Shown here one piece after another: positions 1 to 10,857 of a DNA stretch of 64,000 nt (position 1 is the stretch's first letter; every line of letters starts with the position of its first letter). Position numbers and translations under genes: made by a program. The DNA comes from Calcarisporiella thermophila CBS 279.70 (lineage: Eukaryota; Calcarisporiellomycota). The notes under the pieces were generated by a model. It was not told where the DNA came from and did not search any database. It saw only the letters and a list, made by a program, of their open reading frames with translations. The DNA is taken from NCBI RefSeq assembly GCF_041956535.1, contig NW_027192212.1, forward strand, positions 264,970 through 328,969. The letters run 5' to 3'.

Positions 1-15
1 ATGGCGGATTTCTCT

Positions 16-2160
16 CTATTCGAGAACGGCTCCATGATCGGGGGGGTCACGTAGAGTAGCGGTGAGCGGGTATTGGATGACGGAGGGGGGGGGCAGAGAG
101 GGGAGGGCCCGGTATTTGGCCTTGATGGGGGTGGCCTCGTTCTCCGCGCTCTTGATGGGCAGGATGGGCACGAAATCGGGCGCCGTCTTCGAGGGAAGGT
201 CGGGCATGCTTCTCATTTCCAGAGGCGTCCCCGAGCGTGCCCTGCTCTCCCCTCGGGCCTCCTCGGGGGCCACGTCCACAAACGCCGGAAGTCGAAGGCC
301 ACCCAGCTTGCTGGTGCCCCGCTTCTTTTTCTTTTTGCTCTTCTTCGCGGAGTGCGCCTCGTCCACCGTCAAGCGTTCCGCGAAACTCGACCTCGTCGCC
401 ATCGTGTGGGTGCTCTCCTCCGACAGCTCGGACGCAAACGAGATGGTGGAGGTGTACTTGCTCTCCGACACGTCCTCCTCCGATCGCCGGAACGAGAAGG
501 GCAGGTGCTGCAACGACCGCTGGACCCAGCTTCGCGCCTGACTCCTCCTCTTGTGGGGTGCGAAGGCGGCACCGAAAGGCTGTCGCAGATGATGCTCCTC
601 CGATACCGACGACCTCCTAGACGCCTCCCCGTCCTCCCCATTCGCCTCCTCCAGTGCCGAGACTTGGGAGAGCGGGCTTGGTCTCTGGACCGAGATGCGT
701 ATGGACTGCCGCCGCGCCGTGGTGGCCTCGTTGTTCTCGAGCGAAAACCATGCGGCGAGGTCGGATTCCCTCCCACCACCCCCGTGCTCTCCCCCCGCAC
801 CCCCACTTCCCGCCGGCGAGAAGAGCTCTGGCAGGCGAGGCGGTGGGTTGCGAATCATTTGCTCGTCAATTTCCACCTTGAAATTGAGGTTAAATGCGTC
901 GCCCAGATCGATCCCCAGGGCAAGCGGTGCATCCTCGGGGAGGGGCGGTAGCTCTTTCGTGTCGAGGTAGGAAGAGCGCCCACTGCCGGTGCTGGAGCGG
1001 CGTCGCAGCATGGCCCCGCTGACACTCACTGTGCTGGTGCGCTGTGCTAAGCGTGACGGCAGGCGCCTCTGATTGGGCAAGTCAGCCGGGGTCGGTGGGG
1101 TGGGCGGGCGGATCAAAAGCGGCTCGGATGCGTGCACGCACACGACCCGCGTGCGCGGTGCGGTCGCTGGGAATATATTTTCGTTGATTTGCGCGAGCAT
1201 GGCAATTTCGGCAGGCTGTCCCTTGACCTTCTCGGCTGCCGCGGGAGGTTTATTGGGAGCTGCTCCCGCCCTCTCTCCCGCCTGCAGACTAGCGCCATTC
1301 CGCGGTCGGCCAGAATTCGGCTTTTCGCCCAACGAGGAGGTGGGGGCGGGGATGGGGGTTGCGAGGGTGACTGCGGTTTTGGTTGAGTTTGGTACGGATG
1401 CGGTGGCTGCGGTGGGCGAGGTGGGTGATGTGGGCGAGGTAGGGGGCGACGGCGAGGAAATGAGGGGTGGCGATGATTCTGGGTCTGTTGGAAGGTGAGT
1501 GCTCGAGGAATTGTTGGAGAGCGTGGCGAGCAGCGTGGATAGAAGAGAGGAGTTGTTGTGCTCCGGTTTTGCATTAGAGGTATCCTCTTGCACCCCCTCC
1601 TCTCCCCTCGCTTCCTCTTCCTCCCCCTCCTCCGCTTCCCCATAGCCCTCTTCCAAATCGTTGATCTTGCCATGTTCCATCTCATCGCCCTCCATGTCTA
1701 GCGCCATGCCCGCTATATCATTCCCATCGTCTTCCGCACTCTGCTGTTCAATCATCATTACATATTCATTGATTATCTCCTCCACATTATCCGTCAAGGG
1801 CACAAGGGCAGCGTCATCGCCGATGAATTGCCACATTCCCCTTGGCAATTCCAGAAATTCCGGGGGTGTGTTACGATAGAACCGCTCAAGAAAATTCTTG
1901 ATCAGTAGGCGCTTGCGCATCGAGTGAGAATCATAGGAAGAGAAGGTCAGCTGTGCGAGTTTGTAGTTGGTCATCGCGGCCATTTGGTCCGGCGTGTAGG
2001 GCATTAAGTTGAAGGAGAGTAATGGCGGTGCGGATGTGGAGTAGCGGTGACTGGAGAAGAGAGTTGGGGGTTTTGGAGGGGGTAGAGGAGGAGCATCGGT
2101 GGGTGGCGGAAGCGGTTGAGATGTGTGGGATTCAGTGTTGGAAGAATATGCAATTGGCAT
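16..2160 (-). CDS. Hypothetical low-complexity protein, 714 aa
   Basis: An uninterrupted frame ends in TAG at 16-18. I do not recognise a family. The first 50 residues are Pro/Ser-rich. Residues about 53-140 look folded, with an amphipathic stretch around KRLLIKNFLERFYR. They are followed by a Glu/Asp-rich tract, then long Ser/Thr/Pro-rich disorder with basic patches such as KKSKKKKKR near residue 620. This composition suits a fungal regulatory or scaffold protein but gives no function. Start choice is uncertain. A TATA-like TATTATATAG lies only a few bases upstream of the ATG at 2160, so transcription may begin inside the frame, and Met53 (MPYTPDQM) is a plausible real start. The gene diverges from the thioesterase at 3041. 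Coding is certain enough from length and GC-rich codon use; function is unknown. Confidence 0.7.
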   Translation of the reverse strand: MPIAYSSNTESHTSQPLPPPTDAPPLPPPKPPTLFSSHRYSTSAPPLLSFNLMPYTPDQMAAMTNYKLAQLTFSSYDSHSMRKRLLIKNFLERFYRNTPPEFLELPRGMWQFIGDDAALVPLTDNVEEIINEYVMMIEQQSAEDDGNDIAGMALDMEGDEMEHGKINDLEEGYGEAEEGEEEEARGEEGVQEDTSNAKPEHNNSSLLSTLLATLSNNSSSTHLPTDPESSPPLISSPSPPTSPTSPTSPTAATASVPNSTKTAVTLATPIPAPTSSLGEKPNSGRPRNGASLQAGERAGAAPNKPPAAAEKVKGQPAEIAMLAQINENIFPATAPRTRVVCVHASEPLLIRPPTPPTPADLPNQRRLPSRLAQRTSTVSVSGAMLRRRSSTGSGRSSYLDTKELPPLPEDAPLALGIDLGDAFNLNFKVEIDEQMIRNPPPRLPELFSPAGSGGAGGEHGGGGRESDLAAWFSLENNEATTARRQSIRISVQRPSPLSQVSALEEANGEDGEASRRSSVSEEHHLRQPFGAAFAPHKRRSQARSWVQRSLQHLPFSFRRSEEDVSESKYTSTISFASELSEESTHTMATRSSFAERLTVDEAHSAKKSKKKKKRGTSKLGGLRLPAFVDVAPEEARGESRARSGTPLEMRSMPDLPSKTAPDFVPILPIKSAENEATPIKAKYRALPSLPPPSVIQYPLTATLRDPPDHGAVLE

Positions 2161-3040
2161 TGCTATATAATATGCGAGAGAAAAGATCGCTTAAAGCAAA
2201 CAATGGATGGATTGGGAGGGCACTCCTGACAAAAGCAAAAGAAAAGGAGAGATTTGGAAATGATAAAGCATAAAGAGGGAAGAGGGAAGCAAAGAGTGTC
2301 GATGGGTGAGAATGAATGAAATGAATGAGAGTCGATTGGATGGGAGCTAGAGAATTGGGGTCAATCTAAGCACTCCAAGTGCAGAGCCAATGATGAATGC
2401 TCAGGCGAAGATAAAGAAAGGAAAACCAATGGATTAGATGTAGGTACAGTGCAACGTGATGGCGGAAAATGCCGTTAATTCATAAAGAGGAGAGAAGAGG
2501 GGAAAAGACGGATGCAGCGGTCTTGGAGATTCAAAATAGGCAACGATAGAATCCCTCTGCACAGTTGGAAAAAAAGAGTCAAGCAACCACCAAATTTCGA
2601 GGGAAATTAAACGTTACAAGATGAAGGCTCAAAACAATCAAAATCCCATCTTAAACCAGTATTTCAAGCACGAAACCTTGTGCTCTTGCGGCTCTCCTCC
2701 CCTTTCATATTGCAATAAGCGGTTCCATGACTTGTCAATCCTCAGCGGCCATCTCGTCCCTTGGGCCATTGGCCGCGTCTCACCCTGCCGAATCGGTTAG
2801 TTTCTTAGCCTTGAATAGGCAACGGTAGTCTCGAGCTCCAAGGATACGTTAATCAGCCACTGAGGGTTAGGTTAGGTTAGCCGCCCTCAACATAGCGGTT
2901 GGTCAGCAGCAATCACTTATTGACCCGACTTCATTCATATGAAATCGATAGATAAAGCCAGCCCCTCTCTCTTGCATTCTGTCAGAACATTCAGGCAGCT
3001 ATTTATCCAATCCCCCTAAACATCACTGCACAATTCAACC
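2161..3040. other. Intergenic divergent promoter region
   Basis: 880 bases lie between two divergently transcribed genes. I see no conserved coding frame. The right part carries a short pentamer array, GGGTTAGGTTAGGTTAG, near 2864-2880. It resembles telomere-type TTAGG(G) sequence and could be a Tbf1/Myb-type factor site or chance. The region presumably holds promoters for both flanking genes. Confidence 0.6.
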
Positions 3041-4365
3041 ATGGCTGGTGAAGGAATGTCCATCGAGGATGTGATTGGATTGGAGGAATTAGATTTAAAT
3101 CTCTTCCGCAGTCGGACCCTCTACGTGCCGCCCTTTGCTCAGGGTGTCTTCGGTAAACTCAAAAGGGTTCGCGAGTTTATGCTCCACTGTCTAAAATGAA
3201 TTTATTCCTTAGGTGGCCAGGTGGTCTCCCACTCATTGTATGCTGCCTACAAGACCGTCGACGAGGAGTTTTCTGCTCACGTAAGCAATCGCATTCCTAT
3301 GCCATGCCTGTTCTTTTTCAGCTGACCCCTTGGCTTCGTTTTATAGAGCCTTCACTGCTACTTTATTTATCCTGCAACCAACGCCACCCCGATCCTATAC
3401 GATGTAGAGCGAGTGCGGGACGGCAAAACATATGCAACCCGCGTGGTAAAGGCCCGGCAGAACGGGCGAAGTGTATTTATATTGGCCTGCAGCTTTTCGA
3501 AAAGAGAAAAAACAGAATTCAGTCACCAAGTAAGTCCGAGAGGAGAGTGACCGTTTCATCATGGTCGACCTGTCAACTTGCCCTTTTGGTGCTCTGCTTA
3601 CATTATGTTTTTTTTTTGTCTAGTATACTATGCCGAAGGTCCCGCCTCCGGAGGAGATCATGAGGTATGGAGTTAGCTCCCAGCTTTTCCTCCGACCCCA
3701 CCTTTTTTACAACTGATTCATCTAATTTTGAAAATGGATCCATCTTAGTGAAACGGAGCGCTACCAACTTGTGCTGAAGGACCCTCGTTGCAATAGAGCG
3801 ATCCGCAGCGTGATTCAGAGTTATCTTGATCTGGTACGGATATACAAACCTGGTTTAGCGCATCTCAGTGGGCGGTATTTTCTAAATTTCTTTATTTGGT
3901 TCACTCTAGCCGCCGAAGCCCATCGAATTCCGCCATATCCTTACCTTCCCAGAAGAGGGTTACCTGATACCCCCCGAGAAAACCAATCGCAGGACCGCGT
4001 GGTTCCGTGCTAACGGCAATCTCCGCGACGACCCTCGATTGCACCACTGTATTCTGGCCTACGCCTCGGACGAAGCCTTCATCACGACTTCGGGCCTCCC
4101 CCTTGGCATCGCTTATAATACCGATCCATATTATTCCATGTTGGTCAGCCTGGACCACACGGTCTACTTCCATGAGGAATTTAGGGCCGACGAGTGGCTG
4201 CTTTTCGACATGGAGACCCCTCGATTGAACAATGCCCGCGGCCTCGTGCTCGGCAGGATTTACAGACAGGATGGTGTCTTGGTGGCCAGTGTCGTGCAGG
4301 AAGGGGTAGTGCGCATCAATCACAGGAAGAAAAAGAAAACGCAGCCCCAAGAAAGCAAACTCTAG
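3041..4365 (+). CDS. Peroxisomal acyl-CoA thioesterase, TesB/ACOT8 family
   Basis: Six exons join in frame: 3041-3152, 3213-3280, 3347-3529, 3624-3664, 3749-3833, 3910-4365. They give 314 aa, normal for type II thioesterases that hydrolyse acyl-CoA to free acid and CoA. The N-terminal hotdog holds LFRSRTLYVPP and FGGQVVSHSLYAA. The C-terminal hotdog has ASDEAFITTSGLPLG, SLDHTVYFHEEF and VVQEGVVR, which carry the Asp, Ser/Thr and Gln positions of the TesB catalytic set. The protein ends in Ser-Lys-Leu, a canonical PTS1, so it should be imported into peroxisomes and act in fatty-acid beta-oxidation. A paralog with the same intron positions follows at 5100. A Lys-rich stretch (RKKKKT) precedes the signal. 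An AATAAA follows near 4536. Confidence 0.93.
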
Positions 4366-5099
4366 TGACGTGTCAGGATATCCCCTTTTCCTTTCCCCCT
4401 ACCCCCTCCCTCCTATATTCTTCTCTATCCCCCCTCCCTCCTCCATTCTCCTTTATCCCCTCTACCTACACTATTTCACTTACGGAGTAATCCAAGTATT
4501 TATAGAGTTTAAGCTACCATTAGATAAGATTCATGAATAAACTTTAGCATTCAGAGACGACTCTGTCTCGATCGCTGCGAATGGACTGACCGAGAAAGTC
4601 GAGAACTGAGTTGCTGAGAGCTTGTGGGTTTCACTCATGGTTCTGGCTAAACTCACTATGAGGACGGCCTGGATTTTTCCAGTGTTCCACCCCTCTTTTC
4701 CACCGTTCGACAAAGGGTTCATACTGATATTGAATTGATAATAGTGTTGTAGTGTAGAGACCTCCGGCCAATTATGAGATACATCTTATGCCCGAGCCAT
4801 GATGGGATGGTCCCTTCGTGCCGTTCCACGTATTTATATTTGTTTCACAGCCAGCACATTCTCACGAGCCACCCATTTTTATCACAAAATATGAAGAGTA
4901 ACGACTACGCGTTCTTTTGATTAGAAACGCCAGGGGTATTCCACAGACGAAACCCAAGCGAATTGAGCACACAGTAAAAAGGCAATGGGGTTTAGAAGTC
5001 GAGAGGACCTTTTCTCTTCAGTCTATCCGATTTTGAAGCCACGCGGCAGTAAAGAGTGGTATCGTATGCTCAACACCGGCTAAAAGCCCAATCGATACG
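4366..5099 (+). other. Intergenic spacer between tandem thioesterase genes
   Basis: 734 bases of untranslated and spacer sequence. It starts with a pyrimidine-rich tract (4380-4450) and an AATAAA near 4536, consistent with 3'-end formation of the upstream gene. The remainder presumably holds the promoter of the second thioesterase. I see no coding signal here; the 63-codon antisense frame looks like chance. Confidence 0.6.
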
Positions 5100-6437
5100 A
5101 TGGAAAATAGAACCGATCTCGTCGAGGACCTAATAATACTGGACAAGTTGGGCGAGAATAGCTTTCGCAGTCGAAGGCTTGCTCCTCCTCACGTTCCACT
5201 GGGCCATACCGCTGTTTATGGTAGCCATGATCTCCCAATGGCCTTGCACTTCTATGGCACTAACGCGAACAAATGTAATTCCTCCAGGTGGTCAATTGGT
5301 CGCCCAATGTCTGTATGCAGCCAGTCAAACCGTAGAAGGTGAATACTTTGTCCATGTAAATGTTCCTCTTTCTTTTGGCTCCAGGAGCACTATCTTCCCC
5401 CCTCCCTCCTCGCTTACTCCTCCTGTTTAAACTATGACAGAGCCTTCACACCTATTTCATCCATCCCTCCTTTCCCGAAAAGCCTATTCATTTTGAGGTG
5501 GAGCGGATCCGTGACGGCAAAACATATAAGATTCGCCTTGTCATAGCAATCCAAAATGGACAGAGAGCAGTGATGATGGCCTGTAGCTTTTCTAGAAAAA
5601 CGAAGAGTAAATACAGTCACCAAGTAGGTCCGATGTTCACAAGACTGAACCATGGATTCCATGCTTACTCTATTTTTGGCACTAGTTTTCAATGCCGCCT
5701 GTTCCAGCTCCGGAAGAGATTATGAAGTAGACATTTTGCCACATTTTGCTCCCTTTTTTCCACAATGTATTGATTTTGGGTTTACTTAATGGATTGCAGT
5801 GATCGAGATCGCTATCTTACTGTTATGAAAGATCCTCGTTGCACAGGTCCGATCTATAAATACCTTGAAAAAGCATTGGAAGTGGTAAGTAGTCAATAGG
5901 TTCTAGCTTTTATTTACCCTGTTTTCGCCCCTGTCATGAATATCTTGTGGATGCTGATCTCCTTCTGTATTTCTACAGACTCTAAAGCATATTGAATGTC
6001 GTTATATCGTCTCCTCCCCAGATGAGGGCATCTTAATCCCCCCTAAGAAGGCTTCCCGCAGATACGCCTGGCTGCGCGTCATCAAACCGTTCGACGATTG
6101 CCACCAGTCACTTCACCGCTGCGCATTAGCCTACGCTTCGGACGAAAGAATTTTGACAGTAGCTGGCCTTCCTCTTGGCATTGGATTTGGCACGGATCCC
6201 TACCTCTCGATGCTGACCAGCCTTGACCACACCATGTATTTCCATGATGATTTCCAGGCCGATGAATGGCTTCTCTACGAGATCGAGTCCCCGCGATTGA
6301 AGGATGAGCGAGGGCTTGTCAATAGTAGAGTGTATCGACGAGATGGGACCTTAGTGGCAAACGTGATACAAGAAGGAGTGGTACGGCTAGCCTCTGGGAG
6401 TCTTGCACAAATGCTGAAGCAAAAGGGCAGACTATAG
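5100..6437 (+). CDS. Acyl-CoA thioesterase paralog without PTS1
   Basis: Six exons join in frame: 5100-5220, 5288-5355, 5441-5623, 5686-5726, 5800-5884, 5979-6437. They give 318 aa. Internal exons of 68, 183, 41 and 85 nt match the upstream copy exactly, which proves a tandem duplication. TesB motifs are kept: LYAASQTVEGE, RIRDGKTY, YASDERILTVAGLPLG, SLDHTMYFHDDF and VIQEGVVR. The proteins have diverged strongly elsewhere, particularly in the inter-domain part (LKHIECRYIVSSPDEG). The C terminus is KGRL rather than SKL, so peroxisomal import by PTS1 is doubtful and a cytosolic or other location is likely. Substrate chain-length preference cannot be read from sequence. Confidence 0.9.
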
Positions 6438-6613
6438 TGGATCAGGAGAGTGATATCAAGCCAGCTTTTTATATTTTCCTTCTATTGATTTTACAATCTG
6501 AACCTGGAGAATATGCATATTTTTCTATTATTATTATTGTAATTATGGTTATTTTATTTATGAAGGGGATGGTGGAAGAGACAATTTTATAAAGGACAGG
6601 ACGTGGAATCATT

Positions 6614-8271
6614 TTAATAAACACCCGGAAGAATACGGTATTTAACCAGCTGGCAGTAGCGCTCCCAGTCCTTGCCATATTTGTTCCTGCATTTTTCGTC
6701 ATCCCGGCGATCACGGTGCACCAGAAGAACGGTCATGTAAACAGGGTAGAAGTAGGGAATAGGAGTGGAGAAGCCTATCCAAGGGAAGAAAAAGGACGTT
6801 AGGGATAGTGCTCTACCAAAAGTAGTGTGGAGTGGAAGAAGAGATCGAGGGATCATGGGGGGGGAGACTCACCACAAGGAAGTGACCAGGCTAGCGCCAT
6901 CAATAAATCACCCAGATAGTTGATGTGCCTGGCAACGCCCCACCATCCGGAAATCAAGAGTTTAGAACCGGTCTTCGTCTCGATATACTTGAGATGCTTG
7001 ACGCTCAGGCTATCAGGGTTGGTGCGGAACGCATTCTTTTGCCCGTTGCTGCCGCGGAAAATGTAATACCCACCAAACTGCACGGTAAGGATGGCAGCCA
7101 CCTCAATCAGAGAAAGATCGCGTGGGAAGTGCGAGAGATAGCGGGCTTGGAGAGAATAACTGAGAGGCACCCAAGCAAGGTTTCCAAAGGCAAGCATGTA
7201 GCCGAAGCCATCTTGAATGATGTCCATGGTGGTGAGAACCGCTGGCTGTAAGTCCAAATTAATCACCTTGGTTAGCCTCTGGAATCACTGGAGCCACCTC
7301 GCTCTTCACCCCTTACCTCGTTGAGGACGGCATCCACAATGTACCAGGACTGGAAAAAGAGCACTAGCATCATGCTGTTGGTGATACGCCCTCCCAACTC
7401 TTGGTACTGTTTAGCCGCAAAGCAGATATTAAGCAACATCCAGCCAATGAGACCGGGACGCAGCTCGATAAGATATTTCAGGTCAAAGTCTCCTATGCGT
7501 GGGTTGAGTTCACGGCCGATAAAATACTATCGTATGATCACGCCGATGTCAGAGTGGGACACTGTGGGGGTGTCGAGAAAAGGGTGCACTTACATCATAG
7601 AGGAAGTTGCCCGTGTTTCCCCCCAGAGCAAGCAAACGGCCTTTTCCGAAGCTGCGCACATAGAGGTAGAGAGAGAAGACGGCGGAAAAAAGCGTGGCGG
7701 TCGTAATGAGACCGAGGAAATGTTCCGTTACAATAATAAACGGCGTGGTTCCGTATTGGTAGAAGAGAGCAAGGGTGGTCAAGAGGGTTGCAATTAGTGT
7801 CTTGAAGGCTGGAGAGAATATACACATATAAGAAAAGACAAAGAAACACGGCGGTCAGGCATTCCTCTACCCAACTCGGAAAAAAGCCATGAGCGTACCA
7901 TTGATCTTGTAGTGTAACCTGGATCCATCACGCAGTAATGTTCCCGGAATCCACGGGCCGGGGAGAACAAAATATAAAACTGTTAAATAGGCTAGAAACC
8001 CTAAGTATATCAGCGCAGCGGTGGGATCGAACAGCTTCTCTACTTGAACCGAAGGTAGAGAGGCGAGATTCGGACAGCCGTCGGCATTGCAAAAGTATGC
8101 GAAACCATAGAGGACGGCCGGGCAGCCAAGCATTACGAAGAGGGCACCAGGTGTGCCCATAAATTCGTAATGAGTTGTGCGCGGGTTAAGCTCCTCGGAC
8201 CGAGCATCATGCTTGCCATTGCCAGCGGGGTTAGGTGGGAATGTCGATTTTCGCTGTGTAAGATTAGACAT
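6614..8271 (-). CDS. ERG24: Delta(14)-sterol reductase (ERG24/lamin B receptor family)
   Basis: Five exons (7899-8271, 7594-7808, 7317-7526, 6873-7245, 6614-6774) close in frame to 443 aa, the family's usual size. The enzyme reduces the C14-C15 double bond left after lanosterol demethylation, using NADPH, in the ER membrane; it is the target class of morpholine fungicides. Visible landmarks are GTPGALFVMLGCPAVLYG near the N terminus, the loop WIPGTLLRDGSRLHYKING, several hydrophobic membrane helices, FIGRELNPRIGDFDLKYL, FRTNPDSL and GWWGVARHINYLGD (the C-terminal sterol reductase signature). The tail is YGKDWERYCQLVKYRILPGVY. I start at the Met of MSNLTQRK; an in-frame Met 13 codons upstream exists but is less likely. 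Confidence 0.94.
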
Positions 8272-8766
8272 GCCTGTGGGAATAGAAAAAACAGCTCTTC
8301 CCCTCCTCAACTATCGAGGGCTCTTTTTATTGTTGAGATACTTCCAGCTAAACTCTCCCGCTCGTTTGCATTCAATCGTCCTATTTCATTTACAGCCAAT
8401 CAGCGAGAGTACCGGGTTAAGAGAGGGCTCAATTTGCTATACACAAACAGTCCTAAGGCACCGTTCTTCATTATCACAATAAAGACATAGTTTGACCATT
8501 CTTAGGTCTTCCACAGCGACAGTGCTTTCCGCTCTTTGCAAATAAAACTATAAATAAAAGTCTCCGCGCTATTCTGGGCTTGAGCTTGGCACCAGCTGTC
8601 TTAATATGATCCCTCCAGTCCCACTCTTCGCGTCAGAAGAGCATTCCTTCGGAGGGCAAAGTGTGAAGTGACTTACAATATCGACAACTTTCTTGAGCTC
8701 TGCGTCAGAAACATTATACAAACATGAATTATTTATTAAGATGCAATGAATATTTCAACATAACGC
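8272..8766. other. Intergenic, promoter of ERG24 side
   Basis: 495 bases between two minus-strand genes. It should hold the ERG24 promoter and the 3' end of the downstream neighbour. A CAAT/TATA-like AT-rich patch occurs around 8450-8570. No coding signal was seen. Confidence 0.5.
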
Positions 8767-9759
8767 TTATAGCTCCTCATTCTCAATCGCATGCCCCTTA
8801 TACCCCGCCTTCGCAATATATCGCTTGGCACAGCGGAGAACGGCTTTTCTTGCGTGTTCACGTATCTCTCTTCCTGCAAATCCGCCAAATATCTGCTCAA
8901 ATTCATAAGGCTTAACACGGCTCCAAATCTGATGCACTGCATCGGGATGGAGAGGGATAAGATTCGGGTAGGAGAACATAAATGAAGTGGATTTATCAGG
9001 ATTGACGAAAATGGTATCAGCGGTGAATAGCACTGGTTTGGGATCTGGAAGAAGTGGAATGAAAAGTCATTGAATGGTGTTAGGACGCGCTTGTCAAACA
9101 ACTCAAGTCCCCATTTCAGAATTCTGTGCTTACCTCTCTTCCAAAGCAAAACGCTGCTCCCATCAAAATGCCCGCCGCATTTGATGACCTTCACATCCTC
9201 CGTCAGCTCCAGCTCCGTGCCCTCCCAGAAATTGATGCAATCATCGGGCCGCATCATCCACTGTCTGTCCTCTGCAGCAATGTAAACAGGGATTCCACCG
9301 AAAGCTCGGCTCCATTCCACGCAGGAGTCAAAGAAATGGGGATGCGAGATCACGATGCACTCCAAGCCCCCGAGGGCGCGGATGTGCTCCACCGATGACG
9401 GGTCGATGAGGGAGAGGCAGTCCCAGAGAATATTGCCGCGTGGGGTCCGCAGCAGAAATGCTAAAGTTCAACGAGTCATATTAATGGATCACGTGGCTTC
9501 CGCCGTGAAAGCCGAGATATGGGTTACCTCGCTGCCCAATGGCAAACTCCGGCTCAATGGTGATGGCGATGATCCGTGGATCCTCCTTGTCGGGTTTGAA
9601 GACGAGGCGATGGTACTTCTGGAGCGCATCGAATGTCGTCCACTGCTGGCCGCGGGAGCCTACGAACTGGCGCTCGTCTTCACAAATCGGGCACGAGTCG
9701 GGCGGCGCTGGCGTCTCTGCATACTGGATGCCGCAGGTGGTGCAGATGTAGTTGGGCAT
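8767..9759 (-). CDS. Metallo-beta-lactamase-fold protein with N-terminal zinc ribbon
   Basis: Three exons (9528-9759, 9134-9460, 8767-9044) close in frame to 278 aa. The N terminus carries two CxxC knuckles (YICTTCG and SCPICED), a rubredoxin-like zinc ribbon. The rest is MBL-like: NILWDCLSLID, VISHPHFFDSCVEW, a later KCGGHFDGSSVL and FTADTIFVNPD. The hallmark THxHxDH loop is replaced by SHPHFFDS, so the classical two-metal site is incomplete. This matches a widespread fungal/bacterial family annotated only as MBL-fold hydrolase. Substrate is unknown. No signal peptide is seen, so it is probably cytosolic. The start is the first Met of the zinc-ribbon exon. Confidence 0.88.
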
Positions 9760-10857
9760 GTCGAGAAGGTTGCAATTGAAAATACTCGGCGTTCTTGGGC
9801 AGGATCAAAGGGGGGGGGAGCAGCTTATATAGGAAGAAGGATGAATAAGCCGGGCACTTGTGATGCCACACGGGCGATTGGAAGATTATTTAAGCGCTTT
9901 TGGATCCGAGCATGGGGTTAGGATTTCCCCCGAGTTTGAGCAAATTGGAGAGAATAGAGCTTGTGCCAGAGCATAACACTCGTATATGTCGGTCACGCCG
10001 CCACCTTAATATCGAAGGTGAACTCATCCTCCTTAGTCACCAGCGTCTCCAGTTGGCTGGAACTGATTGGTTTGTCGCGCGTTGTACCGGCCATCCAGCC
10101 CTCAGTACAAATGTCAACTGCACTAAGCTTTATTCCCACCCTCGGTCACACTCCCCAAATATATACCTATATGCCTATGAACACAGCCTGTACCCCTTGA
10201 TCCTGTGGATGCTCGTCTCGAGAGAGAACCAAAAGGATTCGCAATGAATCTACCGCTCGTGGCTACAATTCTTCTTCCGCCACTATTCAATTACGCCTGC
10301 TTCTGCAACTCTCTTCAACGAACCCAATTTAGGAAGCCGCAGGAGCATGTGTATGAGCCATTCGAGGAGCTTGCGGACCCGCTTGTTGGCTGGCTACCAA
10401 CGCGAAAGATAAACCCAAACCGAATTCTAGCAAGCGTATGAGAGCAACAGCTGCTTGCTCTATCGGCAATTTGGGAGCTGGAATATTGCTGCTAATGGCG
10501 CTTGTTCTACAAATAGATTGAGAATCCTAATAGGATATCGGATTTCCTTTTCAGGCAGGGCGTCCTCACACTCTCATAGAGTGGACAGTAGTTTACTTTA
10601 TGCGGGAGAATTTCATATTGCATGTAAAAGTATTGAATAGCAGGCCTCTGCAGTATGAAAGACTGAGTTTGACATATTATCCTTCCAGGTATTGTGGCAG
10701 CATTGGGGGGAGGGAGTTAATCCATGGAGGTACAAAAGAGATTAAGAGGGAGAGGAAGTTAGGAGGCTCTTTGATTTATTTAGAAGAATTAAAGATAATA
10801 CACTGAGGAAAGCATTTAAATGTCGGAAGCTATCTTTCAAATACATTCACACCCCTT
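9760..10857. other. Intergenic, about 1.1 kb, one possible microgene
   Basis: The stretch between two minus-strand genes holds no recognised gene. A run of nine G (9810-9818) lies just upstream of the MBL-fold gene. The only frame that I would not dismiss is the 65-codon one listed separately at 10244. Remaining open frames look random. Confidence 0.5.
10244..10441 (+). CDS. Possible small secreted or membrane-anchored protein, 65 aa
   Basis: The ATG at 10244 opens a 65-codon frame. Its first 20 residues are hydrophobic and signal-like (LPLVATILLPPLFNYACFC). A hydrophilic part follows (EHVYEPFEELADPLVGWLP). A TATA-like AAATATATACC lies about 85 bases upstream. No family is recognised and the frame may be chance, or the first exon of a longer gene. 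Confidence 0.25.
   Translation: MNLPLVATILLPPLFNYACFCNSLQRTQFRKPQEHVYEPFEELADPLVGWLPTRKINPNRILASV

Noticed and set aside
62-1498. Long plus-strand frames (up to 292 codons) opposite the first gene
   Set aside because: They are antisense shadows of a GC-rich, low-complexity coding region and have Arg/Pro/Gly-biased composition.
2864-2880. Interstitial telomere
   Set aside because: Only three GGTTA units, too short for a telomere scar; kept only as a possible factor site.
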